Part shown: positions 1 through 9,539 of the stretch, piece by piece
How the letters are laid out: the number at the start of each line of letters is the position of its first letter
How positions within the stretch are numbered: position 1 is the stretch's first letter
Source: Alphaproteobacteria bacterium
GTDB taxonomy: Bacteria > Pseudomonadota > Alphaproteobacteria > Micavibrionales > Micavibrionaceae
DNA: 34,662 nt
NCBI GenBank assembly: GCA_018608245.1
Contig: JABAZY010000045.1
Coordinates: 1 to 34,662 of the forward strand
Reading direction: 5' to 3'
Notes under the pieces: generated by a model
Told to the model about the DNA's origin: nothing
Database searches by the model: none
What the model saw: only the letters and a program-made list of their open reading frames with translations
Position numbers and translations under genes: made by a program

Positions 1-1
1 A

Positions 2-532
2 CGTGCAGAGGAAGAGGGGCGCGAGCCTATATTGCTGAGTGCAGGTATTGGTATTAACACAGGACCTTGTTCTGTGGGTAACATGGGCTCTAAACAACGC
101 TTTGCCTATTCGGCGCTTGGCGATGCGGTGAACTTGGCCTCACGGTTGGAGGGGCAAACGAAAACCTATGGTGTTGAAATGTTGATTGGGGAAGATACTT
201 ATAAGAAAGTATCTGAGTTGGCATTTTTAGAGCTAGATTTAATCAAGGTTATTGGTCGTGAAGCGCCAGTGAAGGTTTATACATTGATTGGTGATGAGGA
301 ATATGCGCAAAGTGAAGAATTTAAGAAATGGCGTACAGCACATAATGGTATGTTGGCGGCCTATCGTGCGCAAGATTTTGATTGTGCCGCGCAAGATTGT
401 AACGACGCCATGATAGCTGCTGATGGTCATTTGGAAGAGTTTTATAAACTATATTTAAAACGTATCGCAAAATTCACAAAAAAACCGCCACCAGAGGACT
501 GGGACGGTATCTTTGTTGCTGAAAGCAAATAA
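2..532 (+). CDS. Class III adenylate cyclase, C-terminal part (5' end outside window)
   Basis: This is the end of a class III nucleotidyl cyclase that makes cAMP from ATP. The frame is open to the left edge, so the gene starts before the window; 176 residues are visible. The catalytic-domain end is clear: GIGINTGPCSVGNMGS, then SALGDAVNLASRLE. In that second motif the Asp is the position that usually selects adenine, and the Asn and Arg are the transition-state residues, so the visible half of the active site is intact. After the cyclase domain come about 80 residues with no recognised domain. Alphaproteobacterial proteins of this type often carry CHASE2 or other sensor domains upstream, which cannot be seen here. 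Its stop lies 2 bases from the stop of the convergent FecR/FG-GAP gene. The next gene but one has a cyclic-nucleotide-binding domain, so a local cAMP circuit is plausible. Confidence 0.85.
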   Translation, partial: RAEEEGREPILLSAGIGINTGPCSVGNMGSKQRFAYSALGDAVNLASRLEGQTKTYGVEMLIGEDTYKKVSELAFLELDLIKVIGREAPVKVYTLIGDEEYAQSEEFKKWRTAHNGMLAAYRAQDFDCAAQDCNDAMIAADGHLEEFYKLYLKRIAKFTKKPPPEDWDGIFVAESK

Positions 533-534
533 TG

Positions 535-3240
535 TTAAGCGGTCGTGGACACGTTCACTTCGTTTTCAATGTATAAATTATAGTTACCAATTGAATATTG
601 TGTGAAGTCTTGACCATTTGATAATAATTCTGGGATAACCGCAAGCGTTGCATCATCAACGATATCTTGGCTGTCAGCATTTAACCCAACGTTTATTTGT
701 GCTAGTGCATCAGTTTCGTTAGCTGAATTTGCTAACCCATTTATGATTAAGTTTGAACCAGTATTTCCAACAATGTGAAGGTTCTTAACATCACTTGTTT
801 TCATGATATTAAATAAATTTTCAATGCTCAATGTCGCTGTATTGTCCATAAGTTCAAGTTCTTCAATTTGGTCAATTTGTTCGAAATTGATATTGGTGAA
901 ATCAAGGTCAGAGTTTATGCGAATTGCATCCGTTCCTTTGCCACCATCAATATTTCTAAAGTCTGCTTCACCATTAGCCGTGACATCAGAAATTTCGAAT
1001 GTTTGGTGTGGAGCATTTACACCGTTCAGGCTAACATCATCATGACCATTCTCATTTAATAGGTTTGTATAACCTATAACATTTTCACCAGTTCCAGCTG
1101 CGATACCTGTGTAATTAATTGGCGTAGTATCTGGCTCGCCTTCCTTAATCGTTGAACCATCACCAAATGTGTATCGGAAGTCATCAAAACCATCATTATT
1201 AACATCACCAGATTCAAAAATTCCAAAATTAACAGGGTTTTTCCCAGCAGGTATTGGTGTAATAAGATCTGGAACGCCGCCTAATGCGATTGTCCCTGTA
1301 AGCGCGCCACCACCTTCAATGATATAAGTGAAAATTTGTGACCCATCTGTCGTAGAAATAGCGATATCGTCATAGCCATCGCCGTTATAATCACCAATGC
1401 TTGCGCTATCGTCGCAACGATTGTCCAAGAATCTATTTGCAGATGTGAACTCAATGAGATTATTCGTTGAAGCGACAGCATTTCCATTTAAAATAAATGC
1501 TTCAAAGTCTGTGCCAGGGCCGTTTATTGGTTTATCTAACGTGACTAATATGTCGCTGTAACCATCACCATTGATATCGCCTGCAGTTGTTATTGCATTA
1601 CCGCCCTCATTTGCGCTTATACCATCAAATGTTGCCATAGCGTTATATGGATCATCACCAGAATAGATATATAATTTTCCACGGTAAGCTCCTGAGATAT
1701 CAAAATCAGAATCAGCAATCGCAAAGTCGGCTATACCATCACCATTATAATCTCCAACACCTACTGCCTCTTCACCAAACGCTAAACTATTAGTGCCTGT
1801 TTCGGTTGTAGATGTCGCTGCAGATAAAGTTACAGTTCCGCCGCCGCCACCATAAATAATGTCAACTAAACGATTACTTTGATTTGAGTTTATATTATTA
1901 ATCTCATCAACACGTGTGTTTCTTAGAAAATCCATGAAACCGTCATTATTAATATCACCAATTCTCGTGAATAAGGAATTTATGTTAGATACTTGTGGTG
2001 GTGAAATAATTGTATTTGGATCTTGTAGCTCATGTGCTGGTGGCTTTACGCCATCAGGGGCAACGTCATACGTCCCTGCAGCGGTTTGTACAGTACTGTT
2101 ATCAAGTTGTATTTGCTCTTTGGTTAAGTCGTCTCTTAAAGGTTTTTCTGTGACAGTAGACGGATCAAGTTGCAGTATAACCTCTTCTGGTTGAGCCTCC
2201 ACTTCTACTTTTTCTTCAACTTGTGCTTGTACCTCTGCTTCTTCAGCTTCAAGCTCAATTTTTATTTCTTCTGCTTTTTCTTCTTCAGCTTCTAGTTTGT
2301 CTTCTGCTTTTTGTGCTTCGTTGGCAGAGTCATTAATTGAGCTGAATAATTTTGGAATAACAGAACTGGCAGAGCCATAATTGTCATTCATGTCAGTGGC
2401 TTCTAATGTACCAATATTCTTAATGGTAGAATTTAAACCTGTCAGTTTCACAGTTTCAAACTGCTCAGATAAAGTTGTCTCACCTGTTGCATTTTTAACA
2501 ACGATAGCGCCTTCAATCACAGTTACATCGCTTTCACCGTCAGGATTAATACGACCTGCGATAATTGTTCCACGAATACCGATAGAACCGACAGGTGTTT
2601 CAATAGTAACATCGTCTGGATCTTCACGACCAATTAAACCACTGGTGTAAACAAATACACCACGCAGAACAGAAAGGTTTGTAACACCGCTTTCATCTTC
2701 TGCGTTAAATTCATAATCATCAATGCTCATACGGGCATTTTCACTGACAGCCATGCTGGTTTCATCCGTGAATAAAATATTTACAGCACCTGTTTGGGAT
2801 GTTTCAATGATGTCACCTTCATAAATAGGCATACCTAATGATATAGGGCTTGATGTTCCATCTGCATGTTGCACAGTCGCAACACCTGTTACTTCTTCAA
2901 CGGCACCAACTGGACTTTCGTCTGTCATGCTAGAGCTTTGTGCGTATTCAGGGGATGATTGCGCAAATGAGTTAACTAGAGCAGGGCTTAATGTTGAACC
3001 ATTAGGAGCTTCGATTGATGGGGCAGGGGTTGCAAGAAAGTAATCTTGTACCACGACGCTTTGACCATCTGCTGTCTCTAAAATAAGATCTTGTCCATCA
3101 CGAACCATGGTTGAATCGGCGATAAAATCGCTATTTGTCACCTCAATAGTGTCTTTTCCCATTGCATTAACGGTTATTTGATCAGAATTATCAGTTAATC
3201 CTGTATTTTCTGAAAAGTTGTTATCTGTTAAACGTGCCAT
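535..3240 (-). CDS. FecR-domain / FG-GAP repeat surface or type I secreted protein
   Basis: A 901-residue acidic protein, probably cell-surface or secreted. I chose the ATG at 3240 because AGGGGAA lies just upstream; an 18-residue longer frame lacks such a site. There is no N-terminal signal peptide, which fits type I secretion. About residues 110-270 are a FecR-like domain with the hallmark ETPVGSIGIRGT. Residues about 304-354 are a Glu/Ala-rich probable coiled coil. About residues 428-690 hold five FG-GAP-type repeats with calcium-loop signatures such as GDINNDGFMD, GDYNGDGIAD and GDYNGDGYDD, as in integrin-like beta-propellers. The C-terminal about 150 residues resemble the ends of large RTX/VCBS adhesins. 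Only one cysteine is present. It lies between an adenylate cyclase and a cNMP-EAL protein. The precise role (adhesin or matrix protein) is inferred from family architecture. Confidence 0.8.
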   Translation of the reverse strand: MARLTDNNFSENTGLTDNSDQITVNAMGKDTIEVTNSDFIADSTMVRDGQDLILETADGQSVVVQDYFLATPAPSIEAPNGSTLSPALVNSFAQSSPEYAQSSSMTDESPVGAVEEVTGVATVQHADGTSSPISLGMPIYEGDIIETSQTGAVNILFTDETSMAVSENARMSIDDYEFNAEDESGVTNLSVLRGVFVYTSGLIGREDPDDVTIETPVGSIGIRGTIIAGRINPDGESDVTVIEGAIVVKNATGETTLSEQFETVKLTGLNSTIKNIGTLEATDMNDNYGSASSVIPKLFSSINDSANEAQKAEDKLEAEEEKAEEIKIELEAEEAEVQAQVEEKVEVEAQPEEVILQLDPSTVTEKPLRDDLTKEQIQLDNSTVQTAAGTYDVAPDGVKPPAHELQDPNTIISPPQVSNINSLFTRIGDINNDGFMDFLRNTRVDEINNINSNQSNRLVDIIYGGGGGTVTLSAATSTTETGTNSLAFGEEAVGVGDYNGDGIADFAIADSDFDISGAYRGKLYIYSGDDPYNAMATFDGISANEGGNAITTAGDINGDGYSDILVTLDKPINGPGTDFEAFILNGNAVASTNNLIEFTSANRFLDNRCDDSASIGDYNGDGYDDIAISTTDGSQIFTYIIEGGGALTGTIALGGVPDLITPIPAGKNPVNFGIFESGDVNNDGFDDFRYTFGDGSTIKEGEPDTTPINYTGIAAGTGENVIGYTNLLNENGHDDVSLNGVNAPHQTFEISDVTANGEADFRNIDGGKGTDAIRINSDLDFTNINFEQIDQIEELELMDNTATLSIENLFNIMKTSDVKNLHIVGNTGSNLIINGLANSANETDALAQINVGLNADSQDIVDDATLAVIPELLSNGQDFTQYSIGNYNLYIENEVNVSTTA

Positions 3241-3415
3241 TTTTATTCCCCTGTGAATATTTCCCTGTAATCTTAAATGATTGTTTTTAAACAATATTTA
3301 ATAAATTTTTATACGAATATGCCTTTAATACTATTTAAGCCATACCTTCCAAGTATATAGAGAATGTATTAACAGAATTTGAAGATTAGCTAAAAATTTA
3401 TCTTAAATCTGAGAT

Positions 3416-4618
3416 TTATTGATTTTGAACAAATCCAATGGTGTCTTCTTTAGGCATTGGACGGGCGAAATGGTATCCTTGTACCTTGTCGCAGCCTAGC
3501 TTTTTCAATATTTTGGCTTCTTCTGGGTGCTCAACACCCTCACCAATAATCTCCATATCTAGGTTTTTCCCGAGTGATATGATCGCTTTAACGAGTTCTA
3601 AAACGGCTTTATCGGTTCCCATTTCCCTGATAAAAGCTTGATCAATTTTTAGAATATTAATCGGGAAATGGTGCAGATAGCTTAATGAGCTATAACCAGT
3701 TCCAAAGTCATCAATAGAAACGGACATGCCAGCATCACGACATTTTTGTAAAGTTTTCTTGGCGTTTTCTGGTTGATCCATTAATAAGCGTTCGGTAATT
3801 TCTAAATGAATATTTTGCGTTCCAATATTTTCTTCTTTTAATACAGAAGAGGTGAATTCAAAAAAATCTGCTTCAGCAAAATCAGCGCTTGAGAAGTTTA
3901 CGCTCATAAATAAGTCTTCACCTGTTACATCCATGATATTGCGTAAGGTACGGCAAGCACGCCTTAGCGCCCAACGGCTCGCTTTTACAATCAAGTTGCT
4001 TTCTTCCGCAATAGGGATGAAAATATTAGGTGGGATGTTTCCTTTTTCTGCATGTGTCCAACGCATTAAGGCTTCAAAACCATCCACTTTATTTGTTTTA
4101 AGGTTTATAATTGGTTGGTAATGAAGATCCAGTTCATCATTATCAATCACATCTTTAAATTCATTCGCAATGGTAATTGTTTCAATCGCATCCGTTTGAT
4201 TGACGAATTCTTTTTCCATGCTTTCTAATTGATCGTTTTGCCCAAGGATATGAGCGCGCGTCATCATGTCGCGATAGCGGGTTAAAATAACTTGCGCTAC
4301 GGTACTGACAACGGGATCCGTTTTTTCTAATCGGTTGTTAAAATCCTGACGGGTGATCTCCAGCATTTTACAATCTTCCAATGCTTTAATCGTAGCTGTG
4401 CGTGGTTTTTTATCAACAATGGCCATTTCACCAATAATAGAGCCAGCACTTCTTGTGCCTATACGTTGCACTAATCCGCGGTCTTTTTCGATGATGATTT
4501 CGACTAAGCCAGATTCAATAATATAAGCGGCATTACCCTCATCACCCTGTCTCATGATGATATCGCCTGCTTTAAATGTCTTTTTATTACTAATCTCACT
4601 GTTCATATTCTTGACCAT
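3416..4618 (-). CDS. Cyclic-nucleotide-gated EAL-domain c-di-GMP phosphodiesterase
   Basis: A 400-residue cytoplasmic two-domain protein. Residues about 14-100 are a CRP-like cyclic-nucleotide-binding domain, with a canonical phosphate-binding cassette at 63-76 (GEMAIVDKKPRTAT). Residues about 150-395 are an EAL domain that should hydrolyse c-di-GMP. The catalytic set looks complete: E182 of FEALMRW, N241, E273 of LEITE, DDFGTGYS at 303-310, K324, E360 of GEGVE and Q380 of VQGYHFARPM. So this is probably an active enzyme controlled by cAMP or cGMP, not a degenerate receptor. No GGDEF domain is present. The start is uncertain between codons 1 and 5, since neither has a strong ribosome site. 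A perfect 18-bp palindrome lies 22 bases upstream. Its neighbours are an FG-GAP/FecR surface protein and, beyond it, an adenylate cyclase. Confidence 0.9.
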   Translation of the reverse strand: MVKNMNSEISNKKTFKAGDIIMRQGDEGNAAYIIESGLVEIIIEKDRGLVQRIGTRSAGSIIGEMAIVDKKPRTATIKALEDCKMLEITRQDFNNRLEKTDPVVSTVAQVILTRYRDMMTRAHILGQNDQLESMEKEFVNQTDAIETITIANEFKDVIDNDELDLHYQPIINLKTNKVDGFEALMRWTHAEKGNIPPNIFIPIAEESNLIVKASRWALRRACRTLRNIMDVTGEDLFMSVNFSSADFAEADFFEFTSSVLKEENIGTQNIHLEITERLLMDQPENAKKTLQKCRDAGMSVSIDDFGTGYSSLSYLHHFPINILKIDQAFIREMGTDKAVLELVKAIISLGKNLDMEIIGEGVEHPEEAKILKKLGCDKVQGYHFARPMPKEDTIGFVQNQ

Positions 4619-4640
4619 ATAGAGAAATCATTACCGATTG

Positions 4641-4658
4641 ATTAAGGATATCCTTAAT
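4641..4658. promoter_or_regulatory. Perfect 18-bp palindrome, candidate operator
   Basis: ATTAAGGATATCCTTAAT is its own reverse complement. It sits in the divergent gap between the EAL gene and the DUF3307 gene, 22 bases from the EAL start. It resembles a paired TTAA site, but the half-sites are 8 bases apart rather than the 7 of the Caulobacter CtrA consensus. The regulator is unknown. Confidence 0.45.
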
Positions 4659-4744
4659 TTTAATTAAAACAATGATTCTCTTTGATTTTTATTGATTAAC
4701 TGTCATAATAATCAAAGTTTAATTCTAAGCAGATATATCCTATT

Positions 4745-5140
4745 ATGACCCTTATTTCCCTCCTATACATATACATAGCTTTTCGTTTAAAGCATTTTAT
4801 GTGTGATTTCATCCTACAGACTGATTGGATGGCATTGTCCAAGGGGCAGCCTGGAAAAGAGGGCTATAAAGCGTTATTTTCTCATACAACTATCCATGCT
4901 ATTGGGACATTACTTATTATTTTGGTGTTCATGCCGTCTTTATGGTGGTTAGCATTGATTGATTTTGTGGTGCATAGCATTGTTGATCGTTTTAAGGGCG
5001 TTATTACCCTTAATAAGCATTGGAATACAAAAGATACAGCTTTTTGGTGGGCTTTTGGTGCGGATCAAGAACTGCATAATTTCACGCATTTGGCCTATAT
5101 TGTCGCTATCGTCATCTATCAAGGTGGCCTTGCTTTATAA
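4745..5140 (+). CDS. DUF3307 family integral membrane protein
   Basis: A 131-residue membrane protein with about three hydrophobic segments. It matches the DUF3307 pattern: an N-terminal KHFMCDFILQTDWMA, then HTTIHAIGTLL, a membrane segment with DFVVHSIVDRFKG, and a C-terminal FWWAFGADQELHNFTHL. The repeated His/Asp pairs inside or next to membrane helices suggest a metal site, but no function is established for the family. Length is normal for the family. No convincing Shine-Dalgarno sequence precedes the ATG. It is divergent from the EAL gene and stands 97 bases before rpmJ, which has its own promoter. Confidence 0.8.
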   Translation: MTLISLLYIYIAFRLKHFMCDFILQTDWMALSKGQPGKEGYKALFSHTTIHAIGTLLIILVFMPSLWWLALIDFVVHSIVDRFKGVITLNKHWNTKDTAFWWAFGADQELHNFTHLAYIVAIVIYQGGLAL

Positions 5141-5170
5141 CTTTTAGGCTAAACAGGGCTTATATTGGGG

Positions 5171-5200
5171 TTGACAGGGAGCGCGATTCCCTTGTAATGT
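5171..5200 (+). promoter_or_regulatory. Probable sigma-70 promoter of rpmJ
   Basis: A consensus -35 TTGACA at 5171-5176 is followed by TAATGT at 5195-5200 with an 18-base spacer; TGTAAT at 5193-5198 with a 16-base spacer is an alternative. It is 38 bases before the rpmJ start. No ribosomal-protein neighbour shares the transcript, so rpmJ is probably monocistronic. Confidence 0.6.
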
Positions 5201-5237
5201 CCGTCCATAATTAACCATTAACGTATTAGGTAGACCG

Positions 5238-5363
5238 ATGAAAGTTGTTAACTCTTTGAAAACATTAAAAAAACGTGACAGAAATTGTCGTGTTATCCGT
5301 CGTCGTGGCCGCGTTTATGTGATTAATAAGATCAATAAGCGTTTTAAAGCACGCCAAGGATAA
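5238..5363 (+). CDS. rpmJ: 50S ribosomal protein L36 (zinc-free type)
   Basis: A 41-residue, very basic protein starting [17 protein letters not shown] and ending NKRFKARQG, which matches alphaproteobacterial L36 end to end. It is a small structural protein of the large ribosomal subunit. It has only one cysteine, so it is the form lacking the Cys/His zinc ligands (YkgO-like), which is the usual and often only form in Alphaproteobacteria. It is preceded by a good promoter and followed by a clear intrinsic terminator, so it is a complete one-gene unit. No strong Shine-Dalgarno site is visible before the start. Confidence 0.95.
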   Translation: MKVVNSLKTLKKRDRNCRVIRRRGRVYVINKINKRFKARQG

Positions 5364-5387
5364 GATTATTTCTTATAATAATTATTG

Positions 5388-5414
5388 AAACCCGCTGATT
5401 TAAGCGGGTTTTTT
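5388..5414 (+). terminator. Rho-independent terminator of rpmJ
   Basis: The arms AAACCCGCT (5388-5396) and AGCGGGTTT (5403-5411) pair perfectly around a 6-base loop and run into T6. It is 25 bases after the rpmJ stop and separates rpmJ from mreB. Confidence 0.9.
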
Positions 5415-5489
5415 GTTGCCTTATCAACTGTGTAAAGATGGTGACAATTGCAAAACAGTTGGTGCATGCGGGTCTCAACCCTGTTATAA

Positions 5490-7199
<1,710 letters not shown>

Positions 7200-7246
7200 T
7201 AAATCTAAAAATTCATCATTGACTGGAATATCGGGTACTAATTGGG

Positions 7247-7456
7247 TTAATTTTTTTTGTCTATTTCAAACGTTTGACCCATTTGAAATAGTTCATATCT
7301 ACCTATGTTTTTATTATCTTTAAGTGTAGTAGAAATTTCAAGTATTTCACCCAGAATGGTTTTAAGTCGTTTGAAGTAACCATCGTAATTGATACCCCTG
7401 CCCAAAGTTAGGGTTGGGGCAGCATTCATCGTGTCTGAATAGGCAGCATTACTCAT
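7247..7456 (-). CDS. N-terminal part of the frameshifted putative metallopeptidase gene
   Basis: A 69-residue frame starting MSNAAYSDTMNAAPTLT, with an AAGAG ribosome site. It has no recognised domain. It ends at a stop just after eight consecutive A residues on the coding strand (7251-7258 in window coordinates). A -1 shift there carries translation directly into the frame of the HECVH protein, so this is most simply the N-terminus of that gene. It lacks a signal peptide. A promoter-like block with TTGACA lies 50-60 bases upstream. It could also be a separate small protein, but the continuous downstream frame makes that less likely. Confidence 0.55.
   Translation of the reverse strand: MSNAAYSDTMNAAPTLTLGRGINYDGYFKRLKTILGEILEISTTLKDNKNIGRYELFQMGQTFEIDKKN
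7251..7258 (-). other. A8 slippery run joining two halves of a gene
   Basis: On the minus strand the sequence reads GAC then eight A, then TTAACC. Codons of the upstream frame are GAC AAA AAA AAT TAA. Slipping back one base gives AAA TTA ACC CAA, which is the downstream frame. C AAA AAA A is a classical -1 or transcriptional slippage motif. A lost A in the genome or assembly gives the same picture. Confidence 0.6.
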
Positions 7457-7483
7457 TATAAACTCTTATAAAATTAAGGGTTT

Positions 7484-7513
7484 ATGGATATAGAATAATT
7501 TAAATTATGTCAA
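7484..7513 (-). promoter_or_regulatory. Promoter-like block repeated at 32813-32841
   Basis: The minus strand has TTGACA (7508-7513), then TATATC (7487-7492) after a 15-base spacer. The sequence is almost identical to the block before the 74-residue gene at 32555-32779, which has two extra A in the spacer and so a perfect 17-base spacing. It lies about 30-55 bases before the start of the frameshifted peptidase gene. Confidence 0.45.
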
Positions 7514-7524
7514 TTATAAATTGG

Positions 7525-8397
7525 CTATTTAGATGCTGATTTGACTGTATTGGCTAGTAAGCAGGCGATTGTCATGGGACCAACGCCGCCTGGGACGGGG
7601 GTCATGGCGGATGCGATGCCTTTGACGGCTTCAAAATCTACATCACCACAGAGCTTGCTTTTTTCGCCTTCAGCGGCTGGGGGCAGGCGGTTAATGCCAA
7701 CATCAATGACGATAGCACCTTTTTTGACCCAATCAGCTTGCACCATTTTCGGGCGACCAACGGCCGCGACCAAAATATCAGCTTGCGCACAAACTTTATC
7801 CAAATCTTGTGTGCGGGAATGGGCGATTGTCACCGTGCAGTTTTCTTGCAGTAATAATTGCGCCATTGGCTTACCAAATAAATTTGAACGTCCGATAACA
7901 ACTGCATTCAATCCAGTTAAATCTTCGCGTACTGATTTAATTAAACGCATTGATCCTTGCGGTGTGCAGGGCACCATGCCGTCTGTCATTCCTAAAAATA
8001 ACTTTCCTGCATTGGCTTGTGTTAAACCGTCAACATCTTTTTCAGGCACAATTGTTTGCACCAATTCTTCTTGCTCTAAGGATAAATGTTGCGGTAACGG
8101 AAGCTGTAACAAGATGCCATGAACTTTATCATCAGCATTTAGTTTTTCGATTGTGGCACGAATTTCATCGGCTGTTGTGTCCTCTGACAGGCGGTGCTCG
8201 TGGCTTTCGATCCCTGCTTGCTCACAGGCATTGACTTTGTTTCTGACGTAAACATGAGAGGCAGGATCATCACCGACTAGAATAACAGCTAGTCCAACCG
8301 TTTTTTCTTGTGCTTTTAATTCGTTCACTTGGGCGGTAACGGCGGCGCGTAAATCGGTAGCGATTGCTTTGCCGTCAATAGTAATTGTGTCGCTCAT
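7525..8397 (-). CDS. folD: Bifunctional methylenetetrahydrofolate dehydrogenase / cyclohydrolase
   Basis: A 290-residue cytoplasmic enzyme of one-carbon metabolism. It oxidises 5,10-methylene-THF with NADP and hydrolyses the product to 10-formyl-THF, which PurH (also in this window) uses. Family signatures are all present: [14 protein letters not shown] near residues 50-65 with the catalytic Lys, [12 protein letters not shown], the DVDGL motif, [16 protein letters not shown] for nucleotide binding, and the C-terminal [15 protein letters not shown]. Length is normal. It is 15 bases downstream of yggT on the same strand, so the two probably share a transcript. Confidence 0.97.
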   Translation of the reverse strand: MSDTITIDGKAIATDLRAAVTAQVNELKAQEKTVGLAVILVGDDPASHVYVRNKVNACEQAGIESHEHRLSEDTTADEIRATIEKLNADDKVHGILLQLPLPQHLSLEQEELVQTIVPEKDVDGLTQANAGKLFLGMTDGMVPCTPQGSMRLIKSVREDLTGLNAVVIGRSNLFGKPMAQLLLQENCTVTIAHSRTQDLDKVCAQADILVAAVGRPKMVQADWVKKGAIVIDVGINRLPPAAEGEKSKLCGDVDFEAVKGIASAMTPVPGGVGPMTIACLLANTVKSASK

Positions 8398-8412
8398 TAT
8401 AAAGGTACCTGC

Positions 8413-8694
8413 TTAGAAGAAAATTGGAATAATGACATAGCTTTTAATAAGCTGAATACCAAAGATAATAATAATTGGCGTGATATCAATTCCTGCAATT
8501 GATGGGATATATTTACGCAAAGGTTTATAAACAGGATCGGTAATTTTTGAAATAAGTTGAATTAAGTTCGCAGCCTTTGCATTGCGCACATTAATAACTT
8601 CAAACACGATCAACCAACTTAAGACCACTTGCAGGATGATAATCCAGAAAAAGACATCCAGTGCTAGCATCAATATATATCCGATAGTTTCCAT
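8413..8694 (-). CDS. YggT family membrane protein
   Basis: A 93-residue protein with two hydrophobic segments (about residues 5-32 and 68-93) separated by a short basic loop containing NLIQLISKITDPVYKPLRKYI. The pattern of a PxYxPxR-like loop between two helices is that of the YggT family (CCB3/YggT), small inner-membrane proteins linked to cell division, osmotic behaviour or cytochrome assembly in different organisms; the molecular role is not settled. A good ribosome site (GGAGAA) precedes the ATG. It is the first gene of a yggT-folD unit. Confidence 0.9.
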   Translation of the reverse strand: METIGYILMLALDVFFWIIILQVVLSWLIVFEVINVRNAKAANLIQLISKITDPVYKPLRKYIPSIAGIDITPIIIIFGIQLIKSYVIIPIFF

Positions 8695-8746
8695 GAAATT
8701 TCTCCGTTTTTCTGAACTTCTTTAGGCTTTTGTAAACAAATTCGGC

Positions 8747-8752
8747 TATAAT
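8747..8752 (+). promoter_or_regulatory. Candidate -10 element for the HExxH protein gene
   Basis: A consensus TATAAT lies 33 bases before the ATG at 8786, inside the divergent yggT gap. No good -35 stands at the right distance, so this is a moderate call. Confidence 0.4.
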
Positions 8753-8785
8753 GGGAATAGTTAACTGGTAAAAGGGGCAAATATT

Positions 8786-9469
8786 ATGTTTGGTTTGGAA
8801 TTATTAATGGCTGGGGTCGTGTCTATGCCAGTCACAGAAGTAAGAGCTTCCGCAGTCAATTGCGTGCCAAAGGTCGCCCCTCAGGTCAATGTTATCCCTT
8901 CAAAGAGCCGTGTGAAGTATGATTTATCTAAATCACGTGATGCGCTTAAAAATTTCGATATTGATACTATCTCGCCTTATGGACCAGAGCATAAGACCCA
9001 TGTCGGGGGCTTAATGTCAGGCTCTATTCAGGTGGCACGCTCTATCGGTTTTATGCATGAAACCTATGATACGCTGGGTAATGGCTGTATTCATATTAAA
9101 ACAATCGATGTCAAAATCCATATTGATCCCACAATTTATATAGCAAGTGAGTACGGCAAAGGTAGTTGCCATTACAATGAGATCTTAACGCATGAAAAGA
9201 AACATGTGCGCGAAGACCAGCTTGTGGTGAACAAATACGCCCAAAAGATAGGGAAATCACTCGCAAAGGTGATGGATGACAATGGCCCAGTGTTTGGCCC
9301 CTATAAAATTGAAGAATTACCTGCTATTCAAAAAAATATAGAAACGACGCTAAATAGTGTGATTAGTAGTTTTAACGAAGAAATGAACGAAGAACGCTCA
9401 AAGCGTCAGCAAGCGATTGATAGTCGTGAAGAATATGATGGAATTTCCGATAAATGTAATGGTTTCTAG
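8786..9469 (+). CDS. Putative exported HExxH metalloprotease-like protein
   Basis: A 227-residue protein. The first 23 residues (MFGLELLMAGVVSMPVTEVR, then ASA) look like a signal peptide ending in an AxA site, though it lacks the usual positive charge. The central region carries ILTHEKKHVRED, with HEKKH (136-140) as an HExxH zinc motif, and a preceding beta-rich stretch (HIKTIDVKIHIDPTIYI). This layout recalls DUF922-type periplasmic zincins, but I am not certain of the family. The C-terminus is helical, charged and rich in Glu/Arg/Ser. Four cysteines (26, 101, 128 and 225) could form disulfides in the periplasm. A good AAGGGG ribosome site precedes the ATG, and a strong terminator follows. 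It stands alone. Confidence 0.65.
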   Translation: MFGLELLMAGVVSMPVTEVRASAVNCVPKVAPQVNVIPSKSRVKYDLSKSRDALKNFDIDTISPYGPEHKTHVGGLMSGSIQVARSIGFMHETYDTLGNGCIHIKTIDVKIHIDPTIYIASEYGKGSCHYNEILTHEKKHVREDQLVVNKYAQKIGKSLAKVMDDNGPVFGPYKIEELPAIQKNIETTLNSVISSFNEEMNEERSKRQQAIDSREEYDGISDKCNGF

Positions 9470-9502
9470 CCGTTAATCTTAAGCCTACAGTTGAAAACAT
9501 AA

Positions 9503-9536
9503 AAAAATCACTGCTTATGGCTAAGCAGTGATTTTT
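9503..9536. terminator. Bidirectional intrinsic terminator
   Basis: The 15-base arms (AAAAATCACTGCTTA and its exact complement) flank a TGGC loop, with A-run on one side and T-run on the other. It is 34 bases after the stop of the HExxH protein gene and ends that transcript. Confidence 0.9.
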
Positions 9537-9539
9537 AAA

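Noticed and set aside
3241-3294. 18-residue N-terminal extension of the FecR/FG-GAP protein
   Set aside because: AGGGGAA stands directly before the ATG at 3240; the extension lacks a ribosome site.
4641-4658. Palindrome as a CtrA binding site
   Set aside because: The TTAA half-sites are 8 bases apart instead of 7; kept only as an unknown operator candidate.
7541-8122. Long plus-strand open frame of 193 codons across folD
   Set aside because: It is antisense to a complete folD and its translation has no protein-like features.
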